Shown one piece after another: positions 17,417 through 25,459 of a stretch of DNA of 64,000 nt. The notes under the pieces were generated by a model that was given only the letters and a program-made list of their open reading frames with translations, was not told the origin of the DNA and made no database searches. The stretch comes from Megamonas hypermegale_A. Its GTDB lineage: Bacteria > Bacillota > Negativicutes > Selenomonadales > Selenomonadaceae. The DNA is taken from assembly GCF_030371585.1 (NCBI RefSeq), contig NZ_JAUDCE010000004.1. One strand, written 5' to 3'. Positions within the stretch are counted from its first letter, which is position 1; each line of letters begins with the position of its first letter. A program made the position numbers and the translations under genes.

Positions 17417-18655
17417 TTATTCTCCTTTTTGGTAATGACTGAAACTGCCGATGGCAACGTGCGGGAATTCTTCGCGCAGCTGACGGAAAAATTCCTTTGT
17501 GCCGATTGCTTTCGTAAACGGCGGCATGATTGCGGCGAAAGCATCAGGGTCGACGTTCAGGTTGCGGATTTGTATCATATCGACAGGATTTTCGCGCAGA
17601 AAATCCTTCCAGGCGCCAGCTTCGCTTTCGCTGTCGTTAAAGCCCGGGAAATAAAGCATGTTGAGTGAAATATGCACGCCGTGACTATGCGCATAGGCAA
17701 TGGATTTTTTCACGTCGTCGAGTGAGTAGCTGCAGCGGTAATAAGCCTGATAGTTTTCCGGTACGGCGCTTATGATGCTGACGCGCATACTGTCAAGCCC
17801 TGCGTCGACGATGCGCTTTATGCCGTCCGTATAACCGGCATTGGTATTGATGTTTATCTGTCCTTTGTCGGTTTTTTTGCGGATTTTTTCAATGGCAGGA
17901 ACGATATTGTCGGCGGCAAGAGACGGCTCGCCTTCGCAGCCCTGACCGAAACTTATGATGGCATCCGGTGCCGTTTCCAGATGATAAATGCCGATTTGGG
18001 CGATTTCCTTCGGTGTAGGGCGGAATTTTATGCGGCTCTGCGGCGATGGGCAGCATTCCGCCGGCTGAAGGGAAATACAGCCGAAACAGTTGGCATTGCA
18101 TACGGGTGAAGTCGGGATACCGGCTTCCCAGCGGCGGTAGAATAAATTCTGCGCTGTACAGCAGTGCCAGGTCAGTGAACAGTTGCCGAGATGTTCCACG
18201 AGGCGGTTGTCCGGCAGGTCTTTTTGCACACGTTTGACGAGTTTGTGCAGATTGCGTGTATTGTAATGGACAGGGTCCCATTTGTCATTTTCATCCGTAT
18301 AAGCGGCGGCGACGTACAGTTCGTCCTTATAAACGACGACGGCCGTATAACCGTACAGCGGCAGCTGGACTGCATCTTCTTCCTTTTTGAATGCCGGCAT
18401 GTAAAGGCGTGTATAGCCCGCAGGCAGGATAGCGGCAACAGCATTGCCCATAATCGGCATGATTTCGTCTTCGTAGCGCGCCAGCGGCAGTCTGTCCGGC
18501 AGGAACATCAAATCGGCAGACTCCGGCAGCGGGATTAAATCATCCGGTGAAAGTTCCACAATTTCCGTTCCTGTGCGGGCAAGTGCCGTAAAGCCTTTCG
18601 GCGCATCGAGGATATTGCCGTCTTCATCAGCATAAAGAGCGCGTATTTCAGCCAT
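17417..18655 (-). CDS. Radical SAM protein with a long N-terminal domain, function unknown
   Basis: A 412-residue protein. The 4Fe-4S cluster motif is CX3CX2C (PVCNANCFGC, Cys189/193/196 counted from a GTG three codons upstream). The SAM-binding GQGCEGEP follows, then a TIM-barrel half. About 180 residues precede the cluster and include extra cysteines (GNCSLTWHCC), so this is not a minimal radical SAM enzyme. I place the start at the ATG at 18655, with GAAGG eight bases upstream, overlapping the pth stop by eight bases. The immediate downstream neighbour is the short PaaK-like protein. No characterised subfamily is recognised. Confidence 0.8.
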   Translation of the reverse strand: MAEIRALYADEDGNILDAPKGFTALARTGTEIVELSPDDLIPLPESADLMFLPDRLPLARYEDEIMPIMGNAVAAILPAGYTRLYMPAFKKEEDAVQLPLYGYTAVVVYKDELYVAAAYTDENDKWDPVHYNTRNLHKLVKRVQKDLPDNRLVEHLGNCSLTWHCCTAQNLFYRRWEAGIPTSPVCNANCFGCISLQPAECCPSPQSRIKFRPTPKEIAQIGIYHLETAPDAIISFGQGCEGEPSLAADNIVPAIEKIRKKTDKGQININTNAGYTDGIKRIVDAGLDSMRVSIISAVPENYQAYYRCSYSLDDVKKSIAYAHSHGVHISLNMLYFPGFNDSESEAGAWKDFLRENPVDMIQIRNLNVDPDAFAAIMPPFTKAIGTKEFFRQLREEFPHVAIGSFSHYQKGE

Positions 18656-19259
18656 TTTGAACACCTTCTTCTTGTTTTATTTTTTGTTTCTTTTGTTTTT
18701 TCGGATTGTATTTATTCATAGCGACGTCAAGCCCGTCCGTGATGATACATTCTACAGCGGGAATGAGATATTTCACAGCTTCATCAACGGCTTGTTTATC
18801 TTCAGCCGGAAAAGGCGCCAATACGTGATTTACAACGCTCCAGCCCGGCAGAGGACGGCCGATGCCGAGACGGACGCGGGCGAAATTTTCACTGCCGAGA
18901 TGAGCAATTAGTGATTTGATGCCGTTATGACCGCCAGAGCTGCCTTTTTTGCGGATACGGATTGTACCGGCAGGGATATCCATATCATCATGGGCGACGA
19001 TGACGTCTTCCGGTTCCAGTTTGTACCAGCGCATGAGCGGGCCGACGGCTTCGCCGCTGTTGTTCATGTATGTTTGCGGCTTTACGAGCAGGATTTTTTC
19101 ACTGCCGATGCGGCCTTCAGCGATTTTGGCGTTGAATTTGTCTTTCCAAAGCGTAATATTTAAATGGTCGGCTAAAGCGTCTACAAGCATAAAACCGACG
19201 TTATGACGGGTTTTGGCGTATTCGTTTCCGGGATTGCCAAGACCGACGATTAGTTTCAT
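18648..19259 (-). CDS. pth: Peptidyl-tRNA hydrolase
   Basis: The enzyme hydrolyses peptidyl-tRNA released from stalled ribosomes. The 203-residue protein has GLGNPGNEYAKTRHNVGF with the catalytic histidine at position 20, then HDDMDIPAG and KGSSGGHNGIKS. The C-terminal lysine/glutamine-rich tail is a little longer than usual. It is first in the run pth - radical SAM - PaaK-like - sbcD - sbcC; the ribosome site AGGTTTTTT precedes the start. Confidence 0.95.
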   Translation of the reverse strand: MKLIVGLGNPGNEYAKTRHNVGFMLVDALADHLNITLWKDKFNAKIAEGRIGSEKILLVKPQTYMNNSGEAVGPLMRWYKLEPEDVIVAHDDMDIPAGTIRIRKKGSSGGHNGIKSLIAHLGSENFARVRLGIGRPLPGWSVVNHVLAPFPAEDKQAVDEAVKYLIPAVECIITDGLDVAMNKYNPKKQKKQKIKQEEGVQNG

Positions 19260-19317
19260 TAATAAAAAACCTCCAAAATAGTATATGATATTAATATTTT
19301 AGCATAAAAGCAAAAAT

Positions 19318-19345
19318 AAAAGCACTAGAGATTTCCAGTGCTTTT
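19318..19345 (-). terminator. Terminator of the MFS-tetR-crp operon
   Basis: AAAAGCACT pairs with AGTGCTTTT; on the minus strand it is followed by TATTTTT. Confidence 0.7.
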
Positions 19346-19369
19346 ATCTGTACACGACAAACGGGAACT

Positions 19370-20041
19370 TTAAAGTTTTTCCAAAGCCTGTTTATTGAGG
19401 ACTTTAACTTTGCCGCGCATGAGCTGTACGTAATTTTCATTGGAAAAATATTTCAGCATGCGCGTTACGACTTCGCGCGCCGTGCCCATGAGTTTGGCTA
19501 TCTGTTCATGCGTCATGTTGATTTCATCCGAGCCGGTGGAGCGGCTTTCGTTTAACAGAAACTCGGCCAGCCGTTTGTCAAAGCTGGTGAAAATCATCTG
19601 CTGCATTGCCCAGGTTACGGTGCAGAGACGCTGCGTGGCCAGTTTGTATGTGAGTGCTTCAAGGTGGATATTTTCCTGCATGACGCGGGCAAATGCACAC
19701 GGCAGTATCTGAATTAACTGGCAGTCAGTCAGTGTGTCAATATAAATATCGAAGGTAATGTCGCGAATGACGCAGGAAGCGGATAAAATGCAGATGTCGC
19801 CGGTATTCAAGCGGTAAAGCGTTATTTCCTTGCCCTGTTCAGACAGTGTGTAGACGCGCAGTGTTCCCTGCTTGATGATTAAAATGCCGCTGCAGCCGGC
19901 TGATGTATTCTGAATGAGTGAATTTTTCTTTACGGAAAGCAGCGAAGCGTTGTCAATAATCAGCTGCTGCTGGTTTGCAGTCAGTTTGTCCCAAGCGGGA
20001 AAATGGGAACTGAGTAATTCGTATTGGTTTTTATTCAGCAT
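19370..20041 (-). CDS. Crp/Fnr-family transcriptional regulator
   Basis: A 223-residue cytoplasmic regulator with an N-terminal cyclic-nucleotide-binding-type beta barrel (about 20-120). A C-terminal Crp-type winged helix includes MTHEQIAKLMGTAREVVTRM (about 175-194), and the protein ends KVLNKQALEKL. No FNR-type N-terminal cysteine cluster is visible, so oxygen sensing by an Fe-S cluster is unlikely. It is the third gene of a transcript after the MFS pump and TetR gene (four-base gap), an unusual pairing of two regulators with one transporter. The signal is unknown. Confidence 0.88.
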   Translation of the reverse strand: MLNKNQYELLSSHFPAWDKLTANQQQLIIDNASLLSVKKNSLIQNTSAGCSGILIIKQGTLRVYTLSEQGKEITLYRLNTGDICILSASCVIRDITFDIYIDTLTDCQLIQILPCAFARVMQENIHLEALTYKLATQRLCTVTWAMQQMIFTSFDKRLAEFLLNESRSTGSDEINMTHEQIAKLMGTAREVVTRMLKYFSNENYVQLMRGKVKVLNKQALEKL

Positions 20042-20045
20042 ATGT

Positions 20046-20639
20046 TCACCTGGATTTTATATTGAGATTAAAAATTAGAGGCAGTTTATCCGCCAGCTCA
20101 TACAGCGGCCGGCTGTCTTTTTGGGTCACAGTGAGGACAAGTGCGCCTTCTGTTAGAATGACGGCGTTCATGGCGAAAAAATCGGCCAGTTTATCTTCGA
20201 CACCGTACTGAATGAATTTCTGCCGATAGATGGACTGCATATGAGCGAAAATCTCCTGGCAGCGGCTGCGGATTAATTCATTGGAAGAAAAAGTTTCCAG
20301 TGCGATTAAACTGATGGAGATATTGTCCTTATCCTCACGCGGATTGTCGATATCTTCTTGGATTTTCTGAGCGATGTAGCGCAAATGCTCCTGAAATCCT
20401 TCGAGCGGATTGTCATATCGGGATAAAGTATCCTGTATTTCTGTGTATATTTTCTGTGCTGTCAGTTCTAACGATTCGATAGCGAGCTGTTCCTTGCCGT
20501 GCGGAAAATAATAATACAGCGAGCCTTTCGGGGCACGGCTTTTTTGCAGAATTTCGCTGATGCCGGTGGCATGATAGCCTTTATTGGCGAATAGAACGGA
20601 GGCAGTGTGCAGAAACATTTCTTTCGTGGTGTTTTTCAT
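20046..20639 (-). CDS. TetR/AcrR-family regulator
   Basis: A 197-residue repressor with the N-terminal TetR helix-turn-helix (TGISEILQKSRAPKGSLYYY, about 26-45) and a helical ligand domain. It lies 15 bases after the MFS pump gene. A 17-base palindrome CCGATT-N5-AATCGG sits at the operon promoter and is a good candidate for its own operator. The expected model is autorepression of pump and regulator, relieved by a pump substrate. Confidence 0.9.
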   Translation of the reverse strand: MKNTTKEMFLHTASVLFANKGYHATGISEILQKSRAPKGSLYYYFPHGKEQLAIESLELTAQKIYTEIQDTLSRYDNPLEGFQEHLRYIAQKIQEDIDNPREDKDNISISLIALETFSSNELIRSRCQEIFAHMQSIYRQKFIQYGVEDKLADFFAMNAVILTEGALVLTVTQKDSRPLYELADKLPLIFNLNIKSR

Positions 20640-20654
20640 GAATACAACCTGCCT

Positions 20655-21881
20655 TTAATTTTCTGCTGTTTTCTTGATGTATTTTTTCGTAACGACGAGG
20701 AAGATGCAAAGCGCGATGATTTCCGCTAGAGCGATGACAAGCGCCGTCGGTACGGCTGTAGTACCGCCGCCGATACCGACAATCGGTGCTACGAGACTGC
20801 CGGAGATGCTGGAGAAAAATCCCAAAAGAGCGGAAGCACTGCCGGCGACTTTTTTCTGTGTCTGCATGGCAAGCGAAAAGCTGGTGGCAGCGGTGATGGC
20901 AAGCGAAGTTTCCGACAACAGCAGAAAGACGATTAAAATATAGATATTCAGGTTAAGGAGAACGCCGATTAAAAACAAAACGCCGAAAAAAACGCCCTGG
21001 CATAAGCCGAGAAATAACAGTTTGCCGTCAGCAACGCGGCCCGTTAAGATATTGGTCAGTTTGCCGAAGCACATCATGCCGACGCCGACGAAGGCGAAGA
21101 CGAAAGAAAACTGCTGCGGGCTGAAGCCGTAGATGCCCTGCAAGATGAACGGCATACCGGAAATGTAGGCGAACAGCGAGCAGAAAATGAAAAATTGAAT
21201 GGCGCAGAGGCTGGCAAAATAAGGACGGGCGCACAGGCTGAAGAATATTTTCAGCACTTGAGAGAGATTGCCGCGGATACGTTTTTCTTTCGGCAGACTT
21301 TCTTTGTATTTACATGCGGAAAGTACGATTATAATCAGGCTGGCAAAAGCTAGAATGACGAAAACGCTTGTCCACGGGAAGAATAAAAGGAGCTGTCCGC
21401 CGAGCACCGGCGCTATAATCGGTGCTATACCCTGAATAATCATTACGGTTGACAGAAATTTTGTCAGCATGGTGCCGCTGTAGACATCACTGGCAATGGC
21501 ACGGCCGATTACGAGTGCGGAAGAGGCAGCAAAACCGCCGATTAGGCGGGCGAAGATGAACAGATGAATAGACGGTGAGAAAATGCAGGCGATAACAGAA
21601 ATTGTAAAAAAGACTAAGCTGAAGATGAGCGGTTTCTGTCTGCCGTAAATATCGCTTAATGGTCCGGCGATAATCTGTCCGACGGCAAGACCGATGAGCC
21701 ATGTCGTTATGGTCAGCTGAACCATGGACGGCGTCGTGGTGAAATATGCGGTGATTTCCGGAAACGCCGGCAGATACATATCGGTGGCCAGCGGTCCGAT
21801 GGAGCAGATTAAGGCTAAAAGCGTAATCAGAAAAGTATTGTTGTTTGTTGTAATCGTCGGTTGATTGATAACTTTATCCAT
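20655..21881 (-). CDS. MFS drug efflux transporter, Bcr/CflA family
   Basis: A 408-residue inner-membrane proton antiporter with twelve predicted helices. Family hallmarks are TDMYLPAFPEI at the end of helix 1, GQIIAGPLSDIYGRQKP between helices 2 and 3, and GRAIASDVY in helix 5. It is first of three genes with TetR and Crp/Fnr regulators, and its promoter carries a palindromic operator candidate. Substrates of relatives include bicyclomycin, chloramphenicol and sulfonamides; specificity here is unknown. Confidence 0.9.
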   Translation of the reverse strand: MDKVINQPTITTNNNTFLITLLALICSIGPLATDMYLPAFPEITAYFTTTPSMVQLTITTWLIGLAVGQIIAGPLSDIYGRQKPLIFSLVFFTISVIACIFSPSIHLFIFARLIGGFAASSALVIGRAIASDVYSGTMLTKFLSTVMIIQGIAPIIAPVLGGQLLLFFPWTSVFVILAFASLIIIVLSACKYKESLPKEKRIRGNLSQVLKIFFSLCARPYFASLCAIQFFIFCSLFAYISGMPFILQGIYGFSPQQFSFVFAFVGVGMMCFGKLTNILTGRVADGKLLFLGLCQGVFFGVLFLIGVLLNLNIYILIVFLLLSETSLAITAATSFSLAMQTQKKVAGSASALLGFFSSISGSLVAPIVGIGGGTTAVPTALVIALAEIIALCIFLVVTKKYIKKTAEN

Positions 21882-21911
21882 AAATATCCTTCTTTCCTAA
21901 AAAAATAAAAT

Positions 21912-21967
21912 CCGATTATAACAATCGGTCTATATAATTATATAGCAAAAAATAAAAGTAAAGTCAA
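21912..21967 (-). promoter_or_regulatory. Promoter and palindromic operator of the MFS-tetR-crp operon
   Basis: The minus strand TTGACT (21962-21967), 17 bases, TATATA (21939-21944). The palindrome CCGATTATAACAATCGG (21912-21928) falls at the start of the transcript. The -35 lies inside the terminator hairpin of the upstream small gene. Confidence 0.55.
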
Positions 21968-21981
21968 TGAGACTTTACTTT
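21955..21981 (-). terminator. Terminator of the small membrane protein gene
   Basis: AAAGTAAAGTC pairs with GACTTTACTTT; a TATTTTTT tail follows on the minus strand. The hairpin overlaps the last codons of the gene. Confidence 0.65.
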
Positions 21982-22202
21982 TTCTTTGATTTAAATATAT
22001 TTTTTATCCAGACACTGTTGTCGACTAGATGGATAATCATGAAAACAATCATGATGTAACCGCAGTAAATATGAAAGTTTTTCATCAATCTTCTATCAAA
22101 TAAAGTCAAATGGAAATCCATGCAGATACCGGTTACGGCAACGATGAAAAAGACAACGGCTAAAACAAAAAATGTAAGGCGCATACGAGATAATTTGTTC
22201 AT
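21975..22202 (-). CDS. Small two-helix membrane protein (DUF4405-like)
   Basis: About 75 residues with two hydrophobic helices (around LTFFVLAVVFFIVAVTGICM and FHIYCGYIMIVFMIIHLV). Histidines placed inside the helices resemble the haem-binding layout of small cytochrome-b-like DUF4405 proteins. I start at the ATG at 22202, five bases after GAAGGGA; an upstream TTG has no ribosome site. It is a single gene between the MFS operon and the phosphatase. Haem binding is an inference. Confidence 0.6.
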   Translation of the reverse strand: MNKLSRMRLTFFVLAVVFFIVAVTGICMDFHLTLFDRRLMKNFHIYCGYIMIVFMIIHLVDNSVWIKNIFKSKKK

Positions 22203-22394
22203 GCCAATCCCTTCTTTCTTCAATAAAATGCAATTTCTTTGAAATAATTATACTACTTTTTCATTAGATGGAGATTAAAAATTTTTTAAAATCGGATTAA
22301 GTATTACAAAAATTTCACATGATTTTTATATAAGTATCACATACATGACATAAAATAGACACTGTGTTCATATTTATAAAAGGAGCTGGGTCTT

Positions 22395-23960
22395 ATGTTT
22401 AATTTAAAGAAAAGCAAAAAAAGAATGGTGGCTCTGTGCCTCACAGCGGCGCTGAGCGTAGGTTCATTGACTGCTTATGCAGCGACCGAGTACTGGAATG
22501 ATGCTTCGACAGTACCGGGATACACGACGAAAACGGTAGTATCGCAAAATACTGACTGGGCACAGTGGAAAGCCAACTGGGATAAAGTAAAAGCTAATCA
22601 TGAACAGGTTGCACTTGTTCCAGGTTCAGATTTTTCCAAACTGAATTTCGGCTGGTACTCCAAAACGAAGGTAAATGATGCTGTAGTGAGAGTTGCCGAC
22701 AATAAGGAAATGAAAAATGCCAAAGAATTTAAAGGCACTTGTCAGGCAGGCACTGTAATCGGCGGCGTACAGTATTATACGAATAAAGTAACGGCTGACG
22801 GTTTTAAACCGAACAGTACATATTACTATCAGGTACAGATAAACGGTCAGTGGCAGGATGTGCATGAATATAAAACGGGCGACCCGCATAACTTCAGCTT
22901 TATGTATGTAGGTGACCCGCAGATTGGTGCTTCCAAAGGTCAGGTTCCGTCCGACGGCAGTGAAAAACAGTCCGCCGATATAGCGGCAAGAAACGATGCG
23001 TTCAACTGGAATAAAACCATGAACAATGCACTGGCGCAGCATCCGGAAATCAACTTCCTCGTTTCGCCTGGCGACCAGATTAACGAACCGGCCGGCGACG
23101 GAGATGCAAACAAACTGCAGCAGCAGGAAGCAGAATATGCAGGTTATCTTTCCGCAACGGCATTCCGCAATCTGCCGCAGGCTGTAGCAATCGGTAACCA
23201 TGACTGTCTGACTTCCAGCTGGCAGAACCATTTCAACGCCCCGAACATGTTCACGGAAGAAGCCAATCCGACGGCGGCAGGCCACGGCTATTATTATACT
23301 TACGGCAGTGCTCTGTTCATCGTTATCAACGCGAACAATTACAATGCGGCAGACCATAAAGCTTTAGTTGAAAAAGCCGTAAAGGCAAATCCGAATGCTA
23401 AATGGCGCATTGTCGTAATGCATCAGGATATTTACGGTAGCGGTTTAGACCATTCCGACTCCGACGGTATCATTTTGCGCAATCAGCTGACGCCGATTTT
23501 CGATGCCAACGATATCGACGTGGTATTGCAGGGTCATGACCATACGTATGCCCGCACTTATCAGCTTACAAGCAAACCGGGTCAGTATGACAGCTTTGAT
23601 GAATTCAAAGTGGCAGGTCAGCACGGACAGCATCATAATATCTTAGATGAAAGATTGAAAGCCGATAAAGCGTTCAAGGATTATTACGAATCCCAGAACC
23701 GCTGCTACACGATTGCCGATATGAAACAGGGTACGCTCGTAAATCCGGACGGCGTGTTCTACATGACATCGAACTCGGCAACAGGTTCTAAATTCTACAA
23801 TCTGATTGAACAGAAACAGGATTATGTAGCAGCCCGCAGCCAGACTTGGAGACCGACTTATTCCGTAATCAATATCACGGATGAAAAATTCACTATCAAC
23901 ACATATGATGCTGAAACAGGCACACCGATTGACCAGTCTTACAGCATCGTAAAAAAATAA
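22395..23960 (+). CDS. Exported purple-acid-phosphatase-like metallophosphoesterase
   Basis: A 521-residue secreted phosphatase. A signal peptide (about 1-29, cleaved near AYA-ATEYW) is followed by a fibronectin-III-like N-terminal domain (about 70-165). A calcineurin-type catalytic domain has YVGDPQ (Asp174), SPGDQ (Asp227), GNHD (268-270), MHQD and QGHDHTYAR, so the binuclear metal site is complete. Purple acid phosphatase relatives hydrolyse phosphomonoesters and some diesters in the periplasm. A strong AAAGGAG site precedes the ATG. It is monocistronic with a terminator of its own. Confidence 0.9.
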   Translation: MFNLKKSKKRMVALCLTAALSVGSLTAYAATEYWNDASTVPGYTTKTVVSQNTDWAQWKANWDKVKANHEQVALVPGSDFSKLNFGWYSKTKVNDAVVRVADNKEMKNAKEFKGTCQAGTVIGGVQYYTNKVTADGFKPNSTYYYQVQINGQWQDVHEYKTGDPHNFSFMYVGDPQIGASKGQVPSDGSEKQSADIAARNDAFNWNKTMNNALAQHPEINFLVSPGDQINEPAGDGDANKLQQQEAEYAGYLSATAFRNLPQAVAIGNHDCLTSSWQNHFNAPNMFTEEANPTAAGHGYYYTYGSALFIVINANNYNAADHKALVEKAVKANPNAKWRIVVMHQDIYGSGLDHSDSDGIILRNQLTPIFDANDIDVVLQGHDHTYARTYQLTSKPGQYDSFDEFKVAGQHGQHHNILDERLKADKAFKDYYESQNRCYTIADMKQGTLVNPDGVFYMTSNSATGSKFYNLIEQKQDYVAARSQTWRPTYSVINITDEKFTINTYDAETGTPIDQSYSIVKK

Positions 23961-23988
23961 TAAAATCAGCAGATAATAAATAACAATT

Positions 23989-24028
23989 AACTGCGGCAAA
24001 GTTTAATGGCTTTACCGCAGTTTTGTTT
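23989..24028 (+). terminator. Terminator of the phosphatase gene
   Basis: AACTGCGGCAAAG pairs imperfectly with CTTTACCGCAGTT, followed by T-rich sequence. Confidence 0.75.
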
Positions 24029-24056
24029 TAGAAAACATTTTGAGGAGTTCATTCAG

Positions 24057-25196
24057 ATGATGAAATTAATGAAAAATATCTGGGTCAGAGGGATACTCAT
24101 CGTTGCCGTTCTGGCGGCGGGCATAGTATTTCTCGAGTCTTATAATCAGGTGGAAAAGCCGGCTTTAATCAGCACTGAGGGACGCACATTTGAAAAGGCG
24201 ACCGTAATAGAAGTTATAAAGGATAATCTGCAGGAAGACGGCAGCCGCGTCGGCGACCAGGTGGTAATGCTTCAGATGGAAACAGGACCGCAGGCGGGAC
24301 AGGTTGTAGAGGCCAACAGCCCGAACGGACTTTTATTCGGTACAGTGTGCCGGCCGGGACTGGAGGTAATCACTATTTCCAGCGTAGTAGGACAGCTTGA
24401 TGTAACGACGGTGTACAATGTGGACCGGTCGATGCCGATTTATATTTTTATCGGAACGTTTCTTGTTCTGCTCTGCGTTATCGGCGGTGAAAAAGGCGTG
24501 AAATCGGCAGTGGCGCTGATTTTCAGTTTTATTTGCTTTGTATTTCTGTTTTTCCCGATGATTATGAAGGGAAATTCACCGTTTTTTGCGGCGATTTTAA
24601 CTTCCAGCATCGTCATAGCGGCTACTATCTGCCTGATTAACGGCTTTACCGTGAAAGCTCTTTCGGCGATTATCTCTACTTTTCTGGGGCTTTTGACAGC
24701 GGGGCTTGCCGCGGATATTTTCGGCTATTTCACATCTTTATCGGGCTACAACGTATCCAATATCGAAGCCTTGCTGTTTGTCGGGCAGAATACGCTCATC
24801 GACGTCGGTCAGCTTCTGTTTGCCGGCGTGCTGTTTGCCAGTCTGGGCGCCGTGATGGACATTGCAATGGACATCTCTTCCGCCGTGTATGAATTGCATC
24901 AGAAAAATCCGCAGCTGACAGGCAGAGAGCTGTTTAAAAGCGGCATGAATGTCGGACGCGATGTAATGGGAACAATGGCGACGACGCTTATTCTGGCATT
25001 TTTCGGCGGCTCGCTCGGCGTATGGGTGCTTGACTACGTTTACGATTTACCGTATTTGCAGCTCATAAATTCCAACTCTATCGGCATTGAAATTATGCAG
25101 GGCATATCGGGCAGTTTCGGCGTAATTTTTACCGTGCCGATTGTAGCATTTTTTTCAGCATGGCTGCCGCATTATTTGGAGAAAAAAGTGCGTTAG
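24057..25196 (+). CDS. YibE/F-family multi-pass membrane protein
   Basis: About 380 residues: a membrane anchor, an extracytoplasmic region (about 30-135) and then roughly seven helices ending LPHYLEKKVR. The block MSISSAVYELH-type (here MDISSAVYELHQKNP) and GRDVMGTMATTLILAFFGGSLG are typical of YibE/F proteins. I start at the ATG at 24057 because GAGGAG lies just upstream; a longer frame would begin inside the preceding terminator. Relatives have no established function; transport has been suggested. It is a single gene. Confidence 0.8.
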   Translation: MMKLMKNIWVRGILIVAVLAAGIVFLESYNQVEKPALISTEGRTFEKATVIEVIKDNLQEDGSRVGDQVVMLQMETGPQAGQVVEANSPNGLLFGTVCRPGLEVITISSVVGQLDVTTVYNVDRSMPIYIFIGTFLVLLCVIGGEKGVKSAVALIFSFICFVFLFFPMIMKGNSPFFAAILTSSIVIAATICLINGFTVKALSAIISTFLGLLTAGLAADIFGYFTSLSGYNVSNIEALLFVGQNTLIDVGQLLFAGVLFASLGAVMDIAMDISSAVYELHQKNPQLTGRELFKSGMNVGRDVMGTMATTLILAFFGGSLGVWVLDYVYDLPYLQLINSNSIGIEIMQGISGSFGVIFTVPIVAFFSAWLPHYLEKKVR

Positions 25197-25252
25197 ATGA
25201 TTGCATAAAAATTAATTTAATGATATCATAAACGTAGATAAAGTTCGGTTGA

Positions 25253-25390
25253 AGAATACGGGAGAGACCGCAAGGCGCCGAAGGTGAAAGAGGCACAAAC
25301 TCTCAGGCAAAAGGACCGTATTTGGACGATACTCTGGAAAGCATTTTTTGCACCGAAGAAGTCAAATCTTTCAGGTTACAAAGACAGAGC
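25253..25390 (+). promoter_or_regulatory. Tandem glycine riboswitch controlling glyA-gcv
   Basis: The first aptamer (about 25258-25340) has the family signatures GGAGAG, GGCGCCGAAGG, ACTCTCAGGCAAAAGGACC and ACTCTGGA. The second (about 25341-25390) is shorter and more diverged (GCACCGAAGAAG, CTTTCAGGTTACAAAGACAGAG) but keeps the order. Two aptamers in series is the usual glycine sensor. A terminator follows directly. By precedent glycine binding turns the operon on, matching glycine-catabolic genes downstream. Confidence 0.95.
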
Positions 25391-25423
25391 GCATGAAATT
25401 TTATTTTCATGCGCTCTTTTTAT
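25386..25423 (+). terminator. Riboswitch-linked terminator
   Basis: AGAGCGCATGAAA pairs perfectly with TTTCATGCGCTCT, followed by a T-run. Its 5' arm overlaps the last bases of the second glycine aptamer, giving a direct switch. Confidence 0.9.
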
Positions 25424-25459
25424 GTTTTTCAGACGCCTAAATACAAGGAGGCGTAAATA

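Noticed and set aside
24006..24056. Upstream start for the YibE/F protein
   Set aside because: The ATG lies inside the hairpin terminator of the preceding gene and has no ribosome site, whereas GAGGAG precedes the ATG at 24057.
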